A stretch of DNA of 5,669 nt from an uncultured bacterium (GTDB lineage Bacteria; Cyanobacteriota; Vampirovibrionia; Gastranaerophilales; Gastranaerophilaceae). The stretch covers positions 1 through 5,669 of the forward strand of contig CASGAK010000140.1 in the NCBI GenBank assembly GCA_949299435.1. Direction: 5' to 3'. Below the pieces are notes generated by a model. The model searched no databases, was not told where the DNA came from, and was given only the letters and a program-made list of their open reading frames with translations. Below are positions 1 to 5,587 of the stretch, one piece after another; the first letter of the stretch is position 1; every line of letters begins with the position of its first letter. The translations under genes were made by a program, and so were the position numbers.

Positions 1-24
1 TTCCTTATAAATATTTATAAAGTA

Positions 25-354
25 ATGTATTATCATAGTATGAATACATTAAAAGTTAAGTTTGGGGCAAGAATAAGAGAGCTTCGTAAGAAAAATAATT
101 TATCTCAAGAAAGTTTTGCTGAAATGGTTGCACTTGACAGACGTAGTATCAGCAATATTGAATGCGGAAATACTTTTCCATCGTCTTCGTTGCTGAAAAT
201 TTCCCAAGCTCTCAATGTTGAACTGAAAGAGCTTTTTGATTTTGATTGCCTTGAAAAAACTGATGAAGAATTAATTAAAACTATAGAAAAACGTTTAAAC
301 CATTTGAATACAGAACAATTAAAAGTCATTTACAGACTGACTGAAGTGCTATAA
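25..354 (+). CDS. XRE-family (Cro/C1-type) HTH transcriptional regulator
   Basis: A small cytoplasmic DNA-binding protein of 109 residues, or 104 if the second ATG at 40-42 is used. Residues about 12-66 form a canonical Cro/C1 HTH domain: FGARIRELRKKNNLSQESFA is the usual helix 1-2 pattern, RRSISNIECG is the recognition helix region, and LLKISQALNVELKELFDF closes the five-helix bundle. The C-terminal tail (about 76-109) is charged and probably helical (EELIKTIEKRLNHLNTEQL), and may mediate dimerisation. Neither ATG has a Shine-Dalgarno sequence. TATAAA at 6-11 or 16-21 could be a -10 box, but the -35 would lie outside the window, so the leader would be very short. The start at 40 (MNTLKVKFG) is at least as plausible as 25, because the MYYHS extension is not part of the domain. 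The stop overlaps the stop of the opposing gene. The family call is firm; the regulated genes are unknown. Confidence 0.88.
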   Translation: MYYHSMNTLKVKFGARIRELRKKNNLSQESFAEMVALDRRSISNIECGNTFPSSSLLKISQALNVELKELFDFDCLEKTDEELIKTIEKRLNHLNTEQLKVIYRLTEVL

Positions 355-678
355 AAGTCCCAAATCCCTCAGAAATTTTTTATTGTCAGCGAGTTGTGCA
401 AGTTTTTCATCTTCAAAAGGATCTATAACTCCTTCATTAAATCGTTCTTGCATCATTTCTATATGTGATGTGTTTTCAGGATCTGACATCGCAAGTTGTG
501 TAAAGTTTTTAATATCACATTTTTTCTGGTACATCTCTAATGCACGCTTTGATAAGCCGTCTAGAAATTCATTTTTCTTTGGCTCATATCCTGCTAAAAT
601 AGGATTTATCATACCTTGTACTGCTTTTTGTTTATTTTGATTACTGAATTTTGAAACCAATTTTCTAAACATTTGCAT
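349..678 (-). CDS. Hypothetical protein, 109 residues, unknown function
   Basis: I do not recognise this protein. The frame is open further upstream to 729, but the ATG at 676-678 is chosen because AGGGGG (686-691, minus strand) lies 7 nt before it. The ATG at 682-684 would be only 1 nt from that site, and 670-672 would be 13 nt away. The protein begins MQMFRKLVSKFSNQNK, a basic N-terminus, and then becomes mixed and acidic. It has no hydrophobic segment long enough for a membrane helix and no signal peptide, so it is probably a soluble cytoplasmic protein. The middle and end look helical (FLDGLSKRALEMYQKK at about 38-53, EMMQERFNEGVIDPFEDEKL at about 74-93). There is one cysteine (residue 54). 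It has its own likely promoter divergent from serS, and its stop overlaps the upstream regulator's by 6 bp. The overlapping forward frame is Ser/Cys-rich with no ribosome site, so this strand is preferred. Confidence 0.72.
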   Translation of the reverse strand: MQMFRKLVSKFSNQNKQKAVQGMINPILAGYEPKKNEFLDGLSKRALEMYQKKCDIKNFTQLAMSDPENTSHIEMMQERFNEGVIDPFEDEKLAQLADNKKFLRDLGLL

Positions 679-685
679 ACACATT

Positions 686-691
686 CCCCCT
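686..691 (-). promoter_or_regulatory. Ribosome binding site of the 109-residue hypothetical gene
   Basis: On the minus strand this reads AGGGGG, a purine-rich Shine-Dalgarno variant. Three in-frame ATGs follow within 20 nt, and only the one at 676-678 has normal spacing (7 nt). It therefore decides the start and argues against the 126-residue reading of the frame. Confidence 0.6.
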
Positions 692-697
692 ATACAT

Positions 698-725
698 ATT
701 ATGCACTTTTTTTCAAATAATGCAA
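698..725 (-). promoter_or_regulatory. Putative sigma-70-type promoter of the 109-residue hypothetical gene
   Basis: On the minus strand TTGCAT (720-725) and CATAAT (698-703) are separated by 16 bp. Transcription would start around 690-692, which is at or inside the AGGGGG ribosome site, so the leader would be extremely short. The boxes fit moderately well, but the AT-rich context makes chance matches likely. Confidence 0.35.
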
Positions 726-760
726 TCAATCTAAAGATTTATGGGTCGTTTAATGAAATC

Positions 761-789
761 TTGATTATAATATTTCTTTAAACTATAAT
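761..789 (+). promoter_or_regulatory. Putative promoter of serS
   Basis: TTGATT (761-766) and a perfect TATAAT (784-789) are separated by the ideal 17 bp. The predicted start near 796 gives a leader of about 30 nt, too short for a T-box or other riboswitch. GAAAGAGG (813-820) is the ribosome site, 6 nt before the ATG. Confidence 0.62.
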
Positions 790-826
790 ATTTATGCTGA
801 ACAGAATAAGATGAAAGAGGTCTAAG

Positions 827-2092
827 ATGCTTGATATAAGATTAATTCGAGAAAATCCAGATAAAATTAATGAACTTTTAAAAAGAAGAAACCCTGAGCT
901 TTCAATAGATGAAGTTATTAAGATTGATGAAGAAAGAAGAAAAATACAAACTCAAGCTGATGAATTGAGGGCTAAAAGAAAAAAAGATTCTCAAATGATA
1001 GGAGAGTTAAAGAAAAAAGGTGAAAACACTGATGCTGTGCAAGAAGAAGTTAGAAAAATCGGAGATGATATAAAGGCTCTTGAGGAAAAACAAACTGAAC
1101 TTGATTGCAAGCAACGTGATATCTTACTTCATATTCCTAACATTCCTGATGAAACAACTCCGATCGGGACATCAGAAGATGATAATGTTGAGGTGTATAA
1201 ATGGGGCGAGCCCAGAAAATTTGATTTCGAATTTAAACCCCACTGGGACTTGTGCGAAGAAAAAAATCTTGTAGACTTTGAACGTGGAGTAAAACTCTCA
1301 CAAAGTCGTTTTACGCTCTATAGAGGAATGGGAGCTAAATTAGAAAGAGCAATCATTAACTTCTTCCTTGATTATCATTGTGGAGAGCAAGGCTATGAAG
1401 AAATTTTACCTCCGTTTATGGCAAATGCCGCAACTATGACAGGTACAGGACAATTACCGAAATTTGCAGAAGATATGTATAAATGTGTTGATGAAGATTT
1501 ATACCTTATTCCGACAGCTGAAGTACCTGTTACAAACATTTATGCAGGAGAAATTTTATCTGAAGACGATCTTCCTAAATATATGACAGCTTACACACCT
1601 TGTTTCAGACGAGAAGCAGGCTCAGCCGGTAAAGATACAAGAGGTTTAATTCGTGTACACCAGTTCAATAAGGTCGAATTGGTTAAACTTACAACACCAG
1701 AAACAAGTAAAGAGGAACATGAAAAGTTAACTGAAGATGCTGAGAAAATGCTTCAATTATTGGAGCTCCCATACCGTAGAGAAGCACTTTGCACAGCTGA
1801 TATCGGCTTCTCAGCAAATAAGTGTTGGGATTTAGAAGTTTGGATGCCATCTTATGGTACTTATAAAGAAATTTCCAGCTGTTCAAATTACGGTGATTAC
1901 CAAGCAAGACGTGCAAATATTCGCTACAGAGAAAAAGCAACCGGAAAAGTAAAACTAGTTCATACCATTAACGGCTCAGGTCTTGCTGTCGGCAGAACTT
2001 TTGCGGCGATTGTCGAAAATTATCAGCAAGCAGATGGCTCAATAATTATTCCTGAAGTTCTTAGAAAATACACAGGATTTGATAAAATATAA
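827..2092 (+). CDS. serS: Seryl-tRNA synthetase
   Basis: A cytoplasmic class II aminoacyl-tRNA synthetase that activates serine with ATP and charges tRNA-Ser (and tRNA-Sec where present). The 421 residues match the usual bacterial length. Residues about 1-105 form the N-terminal antiparallel coiled-coil arm that grips the long variable arm of tRNA-Ser: it opens MLDIRLIRENPDKINELLKRR and carries long charged heptads to about 100. The catalytic core follows, with motif 1 around GYEEILPP (189-196), GTGQLPKF (206-213), the serine-site TAEVPVTN (230-237), motif 2 with CFRREAGSAGKDTRGLIR (259-276), and motif 3 NGSGLAVGR (382-390) with its ATP-binding arginine, followed by ENYQ (397-400). All key class II residues visible to me are intact. 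After GR the protein reads TFAAIVENYQ where TLVA-type sequences are common, a conservative change. It has its own promoter, the ribosome site GAAAGAGG, and a terminator 21 bp after the stop, so it appears monocistronic. Confidence 0.98.
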   Translation: MLDIRLIRENPDKINELLKRRNPELSIDEVIKIDEERRKIQTQADELRAKRKKDSQMIGELKKKGENTDAVQEEVRKIGDDIKALEEKQTELDCKQRDILLHIPNIPDETTPIGTSEDDNVEVYKWGEPRKFDFEFKPHWDLCEEKNLVDFERGVKLSQSRFTLYRGMGAKLERAIINFFLDYHCGEQGYEEILPPFMANAATMTGTGQLPKFAEDMYKCVDEDLYLIPTAEVPVTNIYAGEILSEDDLPKYMTAYTPCFRREAGSAGKDTRGLIRVHQFNKVELVKLTTPETSKEEHEKLTEDAEKMLQLLELPYRREALCTADIGFSANKCWDLEVWMPSYGTYKEISSCSNYGDYQARRANIRYREKATGKVKLVHTINGSGLAVGRTFAAIVENYQQADGSIIIPEVLRKYTGFDKI

Positions 2093-2113
2093 TAAATGGT
2101 ATAATTTTTATCT

Positions 2114-2144
2114 AAAAAAAGCTCCCATTGGGGAGTTTTTTTTT
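2114..2144 (+). terminator. Intrinsic terminator of serS
   Basis: A 5-bp GC-rich stem, CTCCC (2122-2126) with GGGAG (2131-2135), closes an ATTG loop and is followed by nine Ts (2136-2144). Seven As before the stem (2114-2120) can pair with the T-run and extend the hairpin. The same features read on the minus strand would also work, so it could act in both directions. It separates serS from the helicase. Confidence 0.9.
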
Positions 2145-2175
2145 AATGAATTATTTTCGCTGAAATTGACATAGT

Positions 2176-2204
2176 TTTACAATTCTAAATTTTTAGGGCA
2201 TAAT
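2176..2204 (+). promoter_or_regulatory. Putative promoter of the helicase gene
   Basis: TTTACA (2176-2181) and CATAAT (2199-2204) are 17 bp apart, placing the start near 2211 and giving a leader of about 25 nt. A perfect TTGACA lies 10 bp upstream (2166-2171) but has no -10 at suitable spacing. The weak ribosome site AGG (2228-2230) is 6 nt before the ATG. Confidence 0.5.
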
Positions 2205-2236
2205 ATATTAAGTGAATAGCATTTAATAGGTAAAAG

Positions 2237-4522
2237 ATGTACAAATTTCCATTTGAACTAGATGAATTTCAAAAAGAGGCTTGCGATTACATAGACGATG
2301 GCAAAAGTGTTGTAGTATGTGCTCCGACAGGTGCGGGAAAAACAGTAATTGCTCAACATGCAATTCATAGAGCATTAGAAAGCGGTAAAAGAATTTTTTA
2401 TACGACACCTTTGAAAGCTCTTTCTAATCAAAAGTTTTATGATTTTGGAGAAAAATACGGACAAGATAAAGTCGGGCTTTTAACAGGTGACACATCAATC
2501 AATCGTAATGCACAAATTGTAGTAATGACAACGGAAGTTTTCAGAAATATGCTCTATGGTACAAATTTTGGAGCTGTTGCTGATAATATGAAAGATGTCA
2601 AATACGTTGTGTTAGATGAAGTGCACTATATGAACGATGAGCAAAGAGGTACAGTCTGGGAAGAAAGTATAATCTATTGTCCGACAAATGTGCAAATCAT
2701 TGCACTTTCTGCGACTGTTGCGAATGCTGATGAACTGACGGATTGGATAAATACCGTTCATTCAAAAACAGAGCTTGTAAATACTGATTTTCGGCCTGTT
2801 CCTTTGAAATTTTACTATTTTGACAGCTCTCAGCCTTATAAACTTCTTCCGCTTTTGACGCCATCTGGTGCTTTGAATAATAAAATTAAGCCTGAGAAAA
2901 AGAAATTCTCTCATGGAAAAATGAAGCAAAAAACTTATGTAAAAGAAGTAGTAAGAAATTTAGAACAAAATGATATGTTGCCTGCAATATATTTTACTTT
3001 TTCCCGTAGAAAATGTGATGAGCAAATGGAAAAATGTGCAGGACTGGAACTTGTATCAAAGGCAGAAAGGGCACAGATAAGACAGTTTATAGATGATTAT
3101 ATCGCTGAAAACCCGTATCTGTATAATAACAAGCACATAGAATATCTTCTTTGCGGTGTAGCTTCACACCATGCAGGGCTGTTACCTTCTTGGAAATTAT
3201 TAGTGGAAAAACTTTTTCAAAAGGGGCTTATTAAAGTTGTATTTGCGACAGAAACCCTTGCTGCAGGAATCAATATGCCTGCAAGATCTACAGTTATAAG
3301 CTCCACCAGTAAACGTACTGACAGCGGTCACAGAATGCTTACTGCAAGTGAATTTTTACAAATGTCAGGCAGAGCTGGCAGAAGAGGTATGGACGAAGTA
3401 GGTTATGTCACAATTGTTGGTACCCCTTTCCAAACTCCTGAAGAAGTTGCTGAGCTTGTATTAAGTAATGCTAATCCGCTTGAAAGCAGATTTTCTCCAA
3501 GTTATTCAATGGTTTTAAATCTTTTGCAACGTTTCAGTTTAGAAGAGGCTAAGGAGCTTATTCTAAAAAGTTTTGGGTATTTTTCTTCAGGTTCTCGATT
3601 GCAGCCTGTTTTAAAACTTATTGAGGCTAATAATCGCGAAATCGCTGAAAGAAATTTCAAATGTCCGTTTAAACTATCTGATAAAGAATTGTTTGAATAC
3701 GATAAAATTCGTCACATATACGTGCAAAACCGCCAAACTTATAAAAAAATATGCAAGCAGGAAAAATCTAAAAATCGTCCGCTTTCAGAAGATGCAATAA
3801 AATTTGGTAGAGAAACTAAAGCAATGCTCGCCAAAATGCATAATTATCCCTGTGATACCTGTAAATTTTATAAAAAACACACAAAAAATGTAGAAATTCT
3901 TGAGCGTTTGAGTATAAGACAAAAAAAATTAGAAAAAGAAGTAGAGCGTCAGCGTGATATTTTTTGGAATAAATTCTTGGCTCATAGAAGTGTTTTGATG
4001 GATTTCGGGTACATAGAAAATGATTATCCAACCTCTCGCGGTATTACGACATCACAAATTCGTTCTGAAAATGAGTTGTATATTGCAGAAATTATATTTT
4101 CTGGTATTTTGGACAATCTTACCCCATCACAGCTTGCTGCTGTAATTTGTGCTATTACAACCGAGGATCTAAGAATCGAAATTCCTTATATTCCATTTTC
4201 TGAGCCTGTCAGAAAAACTCTTAATCAAATCAGAAATATAAGACGAAAAATTGAAAAGGTACAAAATAATTATGCCGTCGAAGCTCCGCTATTTATTAAT
4301 CCGTATTTTTCTTCTTTGATAGAGCTTTGGGTAGAAGGTGCTGAATGGGAAAGTATTTCTGAGCAAATTGATATAGGTGAAGGTGATATAGTGCGTTCAT
4401 TCAAGCGTGTAGTTGATGTGTTAAGACAATTTACAACTATTGATAATGTTCCTGAAGCTCTTGTATTTACGGCTAGAGAAGCTATTGATAAGATATTAAG
4501 GGAACCTGTTGACTTAGATTAA
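2237..4522 (+). CDS. Ski2-like (DEVH-box) superfamily 2 RNA helicase
   Basis: An ATP-dependent helicase of the Ski2/Mtr4/HelY family, 761 residues and probably cytoplasmic. RecA domain 1 holds Walker A APTGAGKT (29-36), motif Ia TTPLKALSNQK (56-66), TGD (83-85), TTE (98-100), the DEVH box (127-130) and SAT (158-160). RecA domain 2 holds AIYFTFSR (250-257), VASHHAGLLP (308-317), motif V FATETLAAGINMPA (336-349) and motif VI QMSGRAGRRG (375-384), all intact. A Cys/His patch, PCDTCKFYKKH (538-548), precedes a charged helical stretch (about 553-575). Residues about 585-755 look like the C-terminal helical DSHCT-type region (LTPSQLAAVICAI, 628-640). Cyanobacterial and plastid (ISE2) relatives act in RNA processing and turnover; that role here is inferred. 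From memory, relatives are often longer (around 900 residues or more), so this version looks compact, but no frameshift is visible. Its stop overlaps the opposing HTH gene's by 4 bp. Confidence 0.93.
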   Translation: MYKFPFELDEFQKEACDYIDDGKSVVVCAPTGAGKTVIAQHAIHRALESGKRIFYTTPLKALSNQKFYDFGEKYGQDKVGLLTGDTSINRNAQIVVMTTEVFRNMLYGTNFGAVADNMKDVKYVVLDEVHYMNDEQRGTVWEESIIYCPTNVQIIALSATVANADELTDWINTVHSKTELVNTDFRPVPLKFYYFDSSQPYKLLPLLTPSGALNNKIKPEKKKFSHGKMKQKTYVKEVVRNLEQNDMLPAIYFTFSRRKCDEQMEKCAGLELVSKAERAQIRQFIDDYIAENPYLYNNKHIEYLLCGVASHHAGLLPSWKLLVEKLFQKGLIKVVFATETLAAGINMPARSTVISSTSKRTDSGHRMLTASEFLQMSGRAGRRGMDEVGYVTIVGTPFQTPEEVAELVLSNANPLESRFSPSYSMVLNLLQRFSLEEAKELILKSFGYFSSGSRLQPVLKLIEANNREIAERNFKCPFKLSDKELFEYDKIRHIYVQNRQTYKKICKQEKSKNRPLSEDAIKFGRETKAMLAKMHNYPCDTCKFYKKHTKNVEILERLSIRQKKLEKEVERQRDIFWNKFLAHRSVLMDFGYIENDYPTSRGITTSQIRSENELYIAEIIFSGILDNLTPSQLAAVICAITTEDLRIEIPYIPFSEPVRKTLNQIRNIRRKIEKVQNNYAVEAPLFINPYFSSLIELWVEGAEWESISEQIDIGEGDIVRSFKRVVDVLRQFTTIDNVPEALVFTAREAIDKILREPVDLD

Positions 4523-4722
4523 TCATCACTGTATTCCAAAATATCAGATACTTTACATTTGAAATGCTTACAAAGCAGATCTAATGTATTTATGCTTACA
4601 TTTTTGTTTTTTCCAGTACGCATATTAGAAAGTGTGGAATTGCTTATTCCTGTTGCCTTGTGTACTTCTTCAGCTGTCGTTCTGTGTATCCAAATTAAAT
4701 CATCAAGTTTAAATTCTATCAT
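4519..4722 (-). CDS. Small Cro/C1-type HTH regulator (HTH_26/YozG-like)
   Basis: A 67-residue protein that is almost entirely one DNA-binding domain. TAEEVHKATGISNSTLSNMRTGK (about 16-38) is a clear helix-turn-helix, and SINTLDLLCKHFKCKVSDILEY (about 43-64) is the typical second half, in which a conserved Leu/Cys core is followed by the xxSDILEY ending. It resembles the YozG/HTH_26 type, which usually acts as a small dimeric repressor. No Shine-Dalgarno sequence precedes the ATG; a TATAAT box (4730-4735, minus strand) lies 7 nt upstream of it, so the mRNA may be leaderless. It is divergent from the pilin-like gene across 96 bp that contain three phased CATGT sites, which suggests autoregulation plus control of the neighbour (inference). 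Its 3' end overlaps the helicase stop by 4 bp. The overlapping forward frame is hydrophobic and lacks a ribosome site, so it is treated as a shadow. Confidence 0.87.
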   Translation of the reverse strand: MIEFKLDDLIWIHRTTAEEVHKATGISNSTLSNMRTGKNKNVSINTLDLLCKHFKCKVSDILEYSDD

Positions 4723-4729
4723 ATTGAAA

Positions 4730-4735
4730 ATTATA
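4730..4735 (-). promoter_or_regulatory. Putative -10 box of the small HTH gene
   Basis: On the minus strand this reads TATAAT. Transcription would start at about 4722-4724, essentially at the ATG (4720-4722), which would make the transcript leaderless. The hexamer at -35 spacing (4753-4758, TGTCAA on this strand) is poor, so promoter use may need an activator or differ from this reading. Confidence 0.38.
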
Positions 4736-4744
4736 TATATTTTC

Positions 4745-4798
4745 TTACATGTTTGACATAATTTAAATCATGTTATAAAGTATTTAGTACATGTAATA
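4745..4798. promoter_or_regulatory. Three helically phased CATGT operator-like sites
   Basis: Three sites, TTACATGTTTGA (4745-4756), AATCATGTTATA (4766-4777) and GTACATGTAATA (4787-4798), have palindrome centres at 4749.5, 4770.5 and 4791.5. They are exactly 21 bp apart, about two helical turns, so all face the same side of the DNA. The outer two also form an exact inverted repeat, TTACATGT/ACATGTAA. The first overlaps the -35 of the pilin-like gene, the second touches its -10 and the third covers its predicted start. The likely binder is the adjacent HTH protein (inference). Confidence 0.5.
4753..4779 (+). promoter_or_regulatory. Putative promoter of the pilin-like gene
   Basis: A perfect TTGACA (4753-4758) is followed after 15 bp by TATAAA (4774-4779). 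The spacing is short, which suggests a weak or regulated promoter. The predicted start is near 4786, giving a leader of about 33 nt with the ribosome site AAAGGA (4808-4813) 5 nt before the ATG. It is embedded in the CATGT array. Confidence 0.5.
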
Positions 4799-4818
4799 AA
4801 TATCAGTAAAGGAAATTT

Positions 4819-5487
4819 ATGTATAAAAAAGCATTTACTATGGCTGAAGTCTTAATTACATTAGGAATCATCGGGATAGTTGCGGCTATGACATTGCCAA
4901 GTTTAATCGGAAATTATAAAAAAAGGCAGACCGTCGTACATTTAAAAAAAGTGTATTCAATTTTAAACCAAGCCTTTTTGGAATCTCAAGCTAAAAACGG
5001 GGAATATAAATATTGGACAGATGGGTTTGAATTGGGAGCAGAAAAATATTTTGAGTTGTATTGGAAGCCATATTTAAAATATTTACATTATTGTGATACT
5101 TATCAAAAATGCGGATATAAAGAAAAGTCGCCCTGGAGTAAAAATCAAGGTGGTTTGCTTAACTATAGTGTAGTAGCTAGGAATTTAAGAGCTCCTTTTA
5201 TATTATCAGATGGAACTTTTGTGTCTATTTCAACAGGTGAAGGTATAGAAGGTGAAGAGTTTACAAATAATATTATTTTTGTTGATTTAAATGCGGGCAG
5301 ACTTCCAAATATTGCAGGTGTTGATCTTTTTATTTTCACAAGGTCTTCTCAAAATACCATTGAGCCTGCAGGATATAATGCAAAAATTGAAGATGTTGAA
5401 AGTGATTGTAAAACAAGAGGGTTTTATTGTGCAGCTCAGATTATGAAATCAGGTTGGGAAATTAAAGAAAATTATCCTTGGCGGTAA
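4819..5487 (+). CDS. Type IV pilin-like / type II secretion pseudopilin-like protein
   Basis: A 222-residue envelope protein with a class III (prepilin) signal: a short basic leader MYKKA, then FTMAEVLITLGIIGIVAAM. Cleavage by prepilin peptidase would fall between Ala5 and Phe6, giving N-methyl-Phe at +1 and the conserved Glu at +5 (Glu10 of the precursor). Ala replaces the commoner Gly at -1. Residues about 11-30 form the membrane helix, and 31-58 continue as the polar amphipathic spine helix. The C-terminal globular part has four cysteines (92, 98, 197, 204), which could form two disulfides. A segment FVDLNAGRLPNIAGVDLFIF (154-173) and the ending YPWR are typical of pilin-like families that I associate with Gastranaerophilales. 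No assembly ATPase or other pilus gene is nearby, so it is an orphan locus and its target machine is unknown. The strong ribosome site AAAGGA supports the start. It is probably controlled through the phased sites upstream. Confidence 0.9.
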   Translation: MYKKAFTMAEVLITLGIIGIVAAMTLPSLIGNYKKRQTVVHLKKVYSILNQAFLESQAKNGEYKYWTDGFELGAEKYFELYWKPYLKYLHYCDTYQKCGYKEKSPWSKNQGGLLNYSVVARNLRAPFILSDGTFVSISTGEGIEGEEFTNNIIFVDLNAGRLPNIAGVDLFIFTRSSQNTIEPAGYNAKIEDVESDCKTRGFYCAAQIMKSGWEIKENYPWR

Positions 5488-5517
5488 AAATAAGTGTAAA
5501 AACACCTCTATTTAGTT

Positions 5518-5543
5518 TTGTAAAAACTTTGTTGTTTTTGCAA
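5518..5543 (+). other. Hairpin in the 3' region after the pilin-like gene
   Basis: TTGTAAAAAC (5518-5527) pairs with GTTTTTGCAA (5534-5543) as a 10-bp stem with one G-U pair around a 6-nt loop TTTGTT. No T-run follows, so it is not a standard intrinsic terminator; it may stabilise the 3' end of the pilin-like mRNA. An overlapping alternative stem TTGTTG/CAACAA (5529-5546) is also possible. A small GTGT/ACAC hairpin (5494-5505) precedes it. Confidence 0.35.
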
Positions 5544-5552
5544 CAATGTCAC

Positions 5553-5581
5553 TTGAGAAGTTTGTTAAAATATGTTACAAT
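5553..5581 (+). promoter_or_regulatory. Forward promoter of a transcription unit leaving the window
   Basis: TTGAGA (5553-5558) and TACAAT (5576-5581) are separated by exactly 17 bp, each one base off consensus. The predicted start is around 5588. No coding region follows within the window, so it must drive either a small RNA or a downstream gene with a leader of at least about 80 nt. Confidence 0.55.
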
Positions 5582-5587
5582 AATAGT

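Noticed and set aside
383..640. Forward 85-residue open frame (Ser/Cys-rich)
   Set aside because: It lies opposite the better supported 109-residue minus-strand gene, has no ribosome site, and its composition is what the antisense of a coding region gives.
790..826. T-box riboswitch upstream of serS
   Set aside because: The predicted leader is only about 30 nt and the whole intergenic gap is 148 bp with a good promoter close to the gene; there is no T-box sequence or antiterminator.
2166..2171. Perfect TTGACA as the -35 of the helicase promoter
   Set aside because: It is 27 bp from the CATAAT box, too far for a standard promoter; TTTACA at 2176-2181 has the ideal 17-bp spacing.
4564..4600. 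Repeat of ATGCTTACA at 4564 and 4592, and the TGCTTACAAAGCA hairpin at 4565-4577
   Set aside because: Both lie within the HTH coding sequence, where the two copies are read in different frames (CKH versus VSI); no T-run follows the hairpin, so chance is the simplest explanation.
4559..4756. Forward 65-residue hydrophobic open frame
   Set aside because: It is antisense to the clear HTH gene and runs through its promoter region; there is no ribosome site, and the hydrophobicity follows from the T-rich strand.
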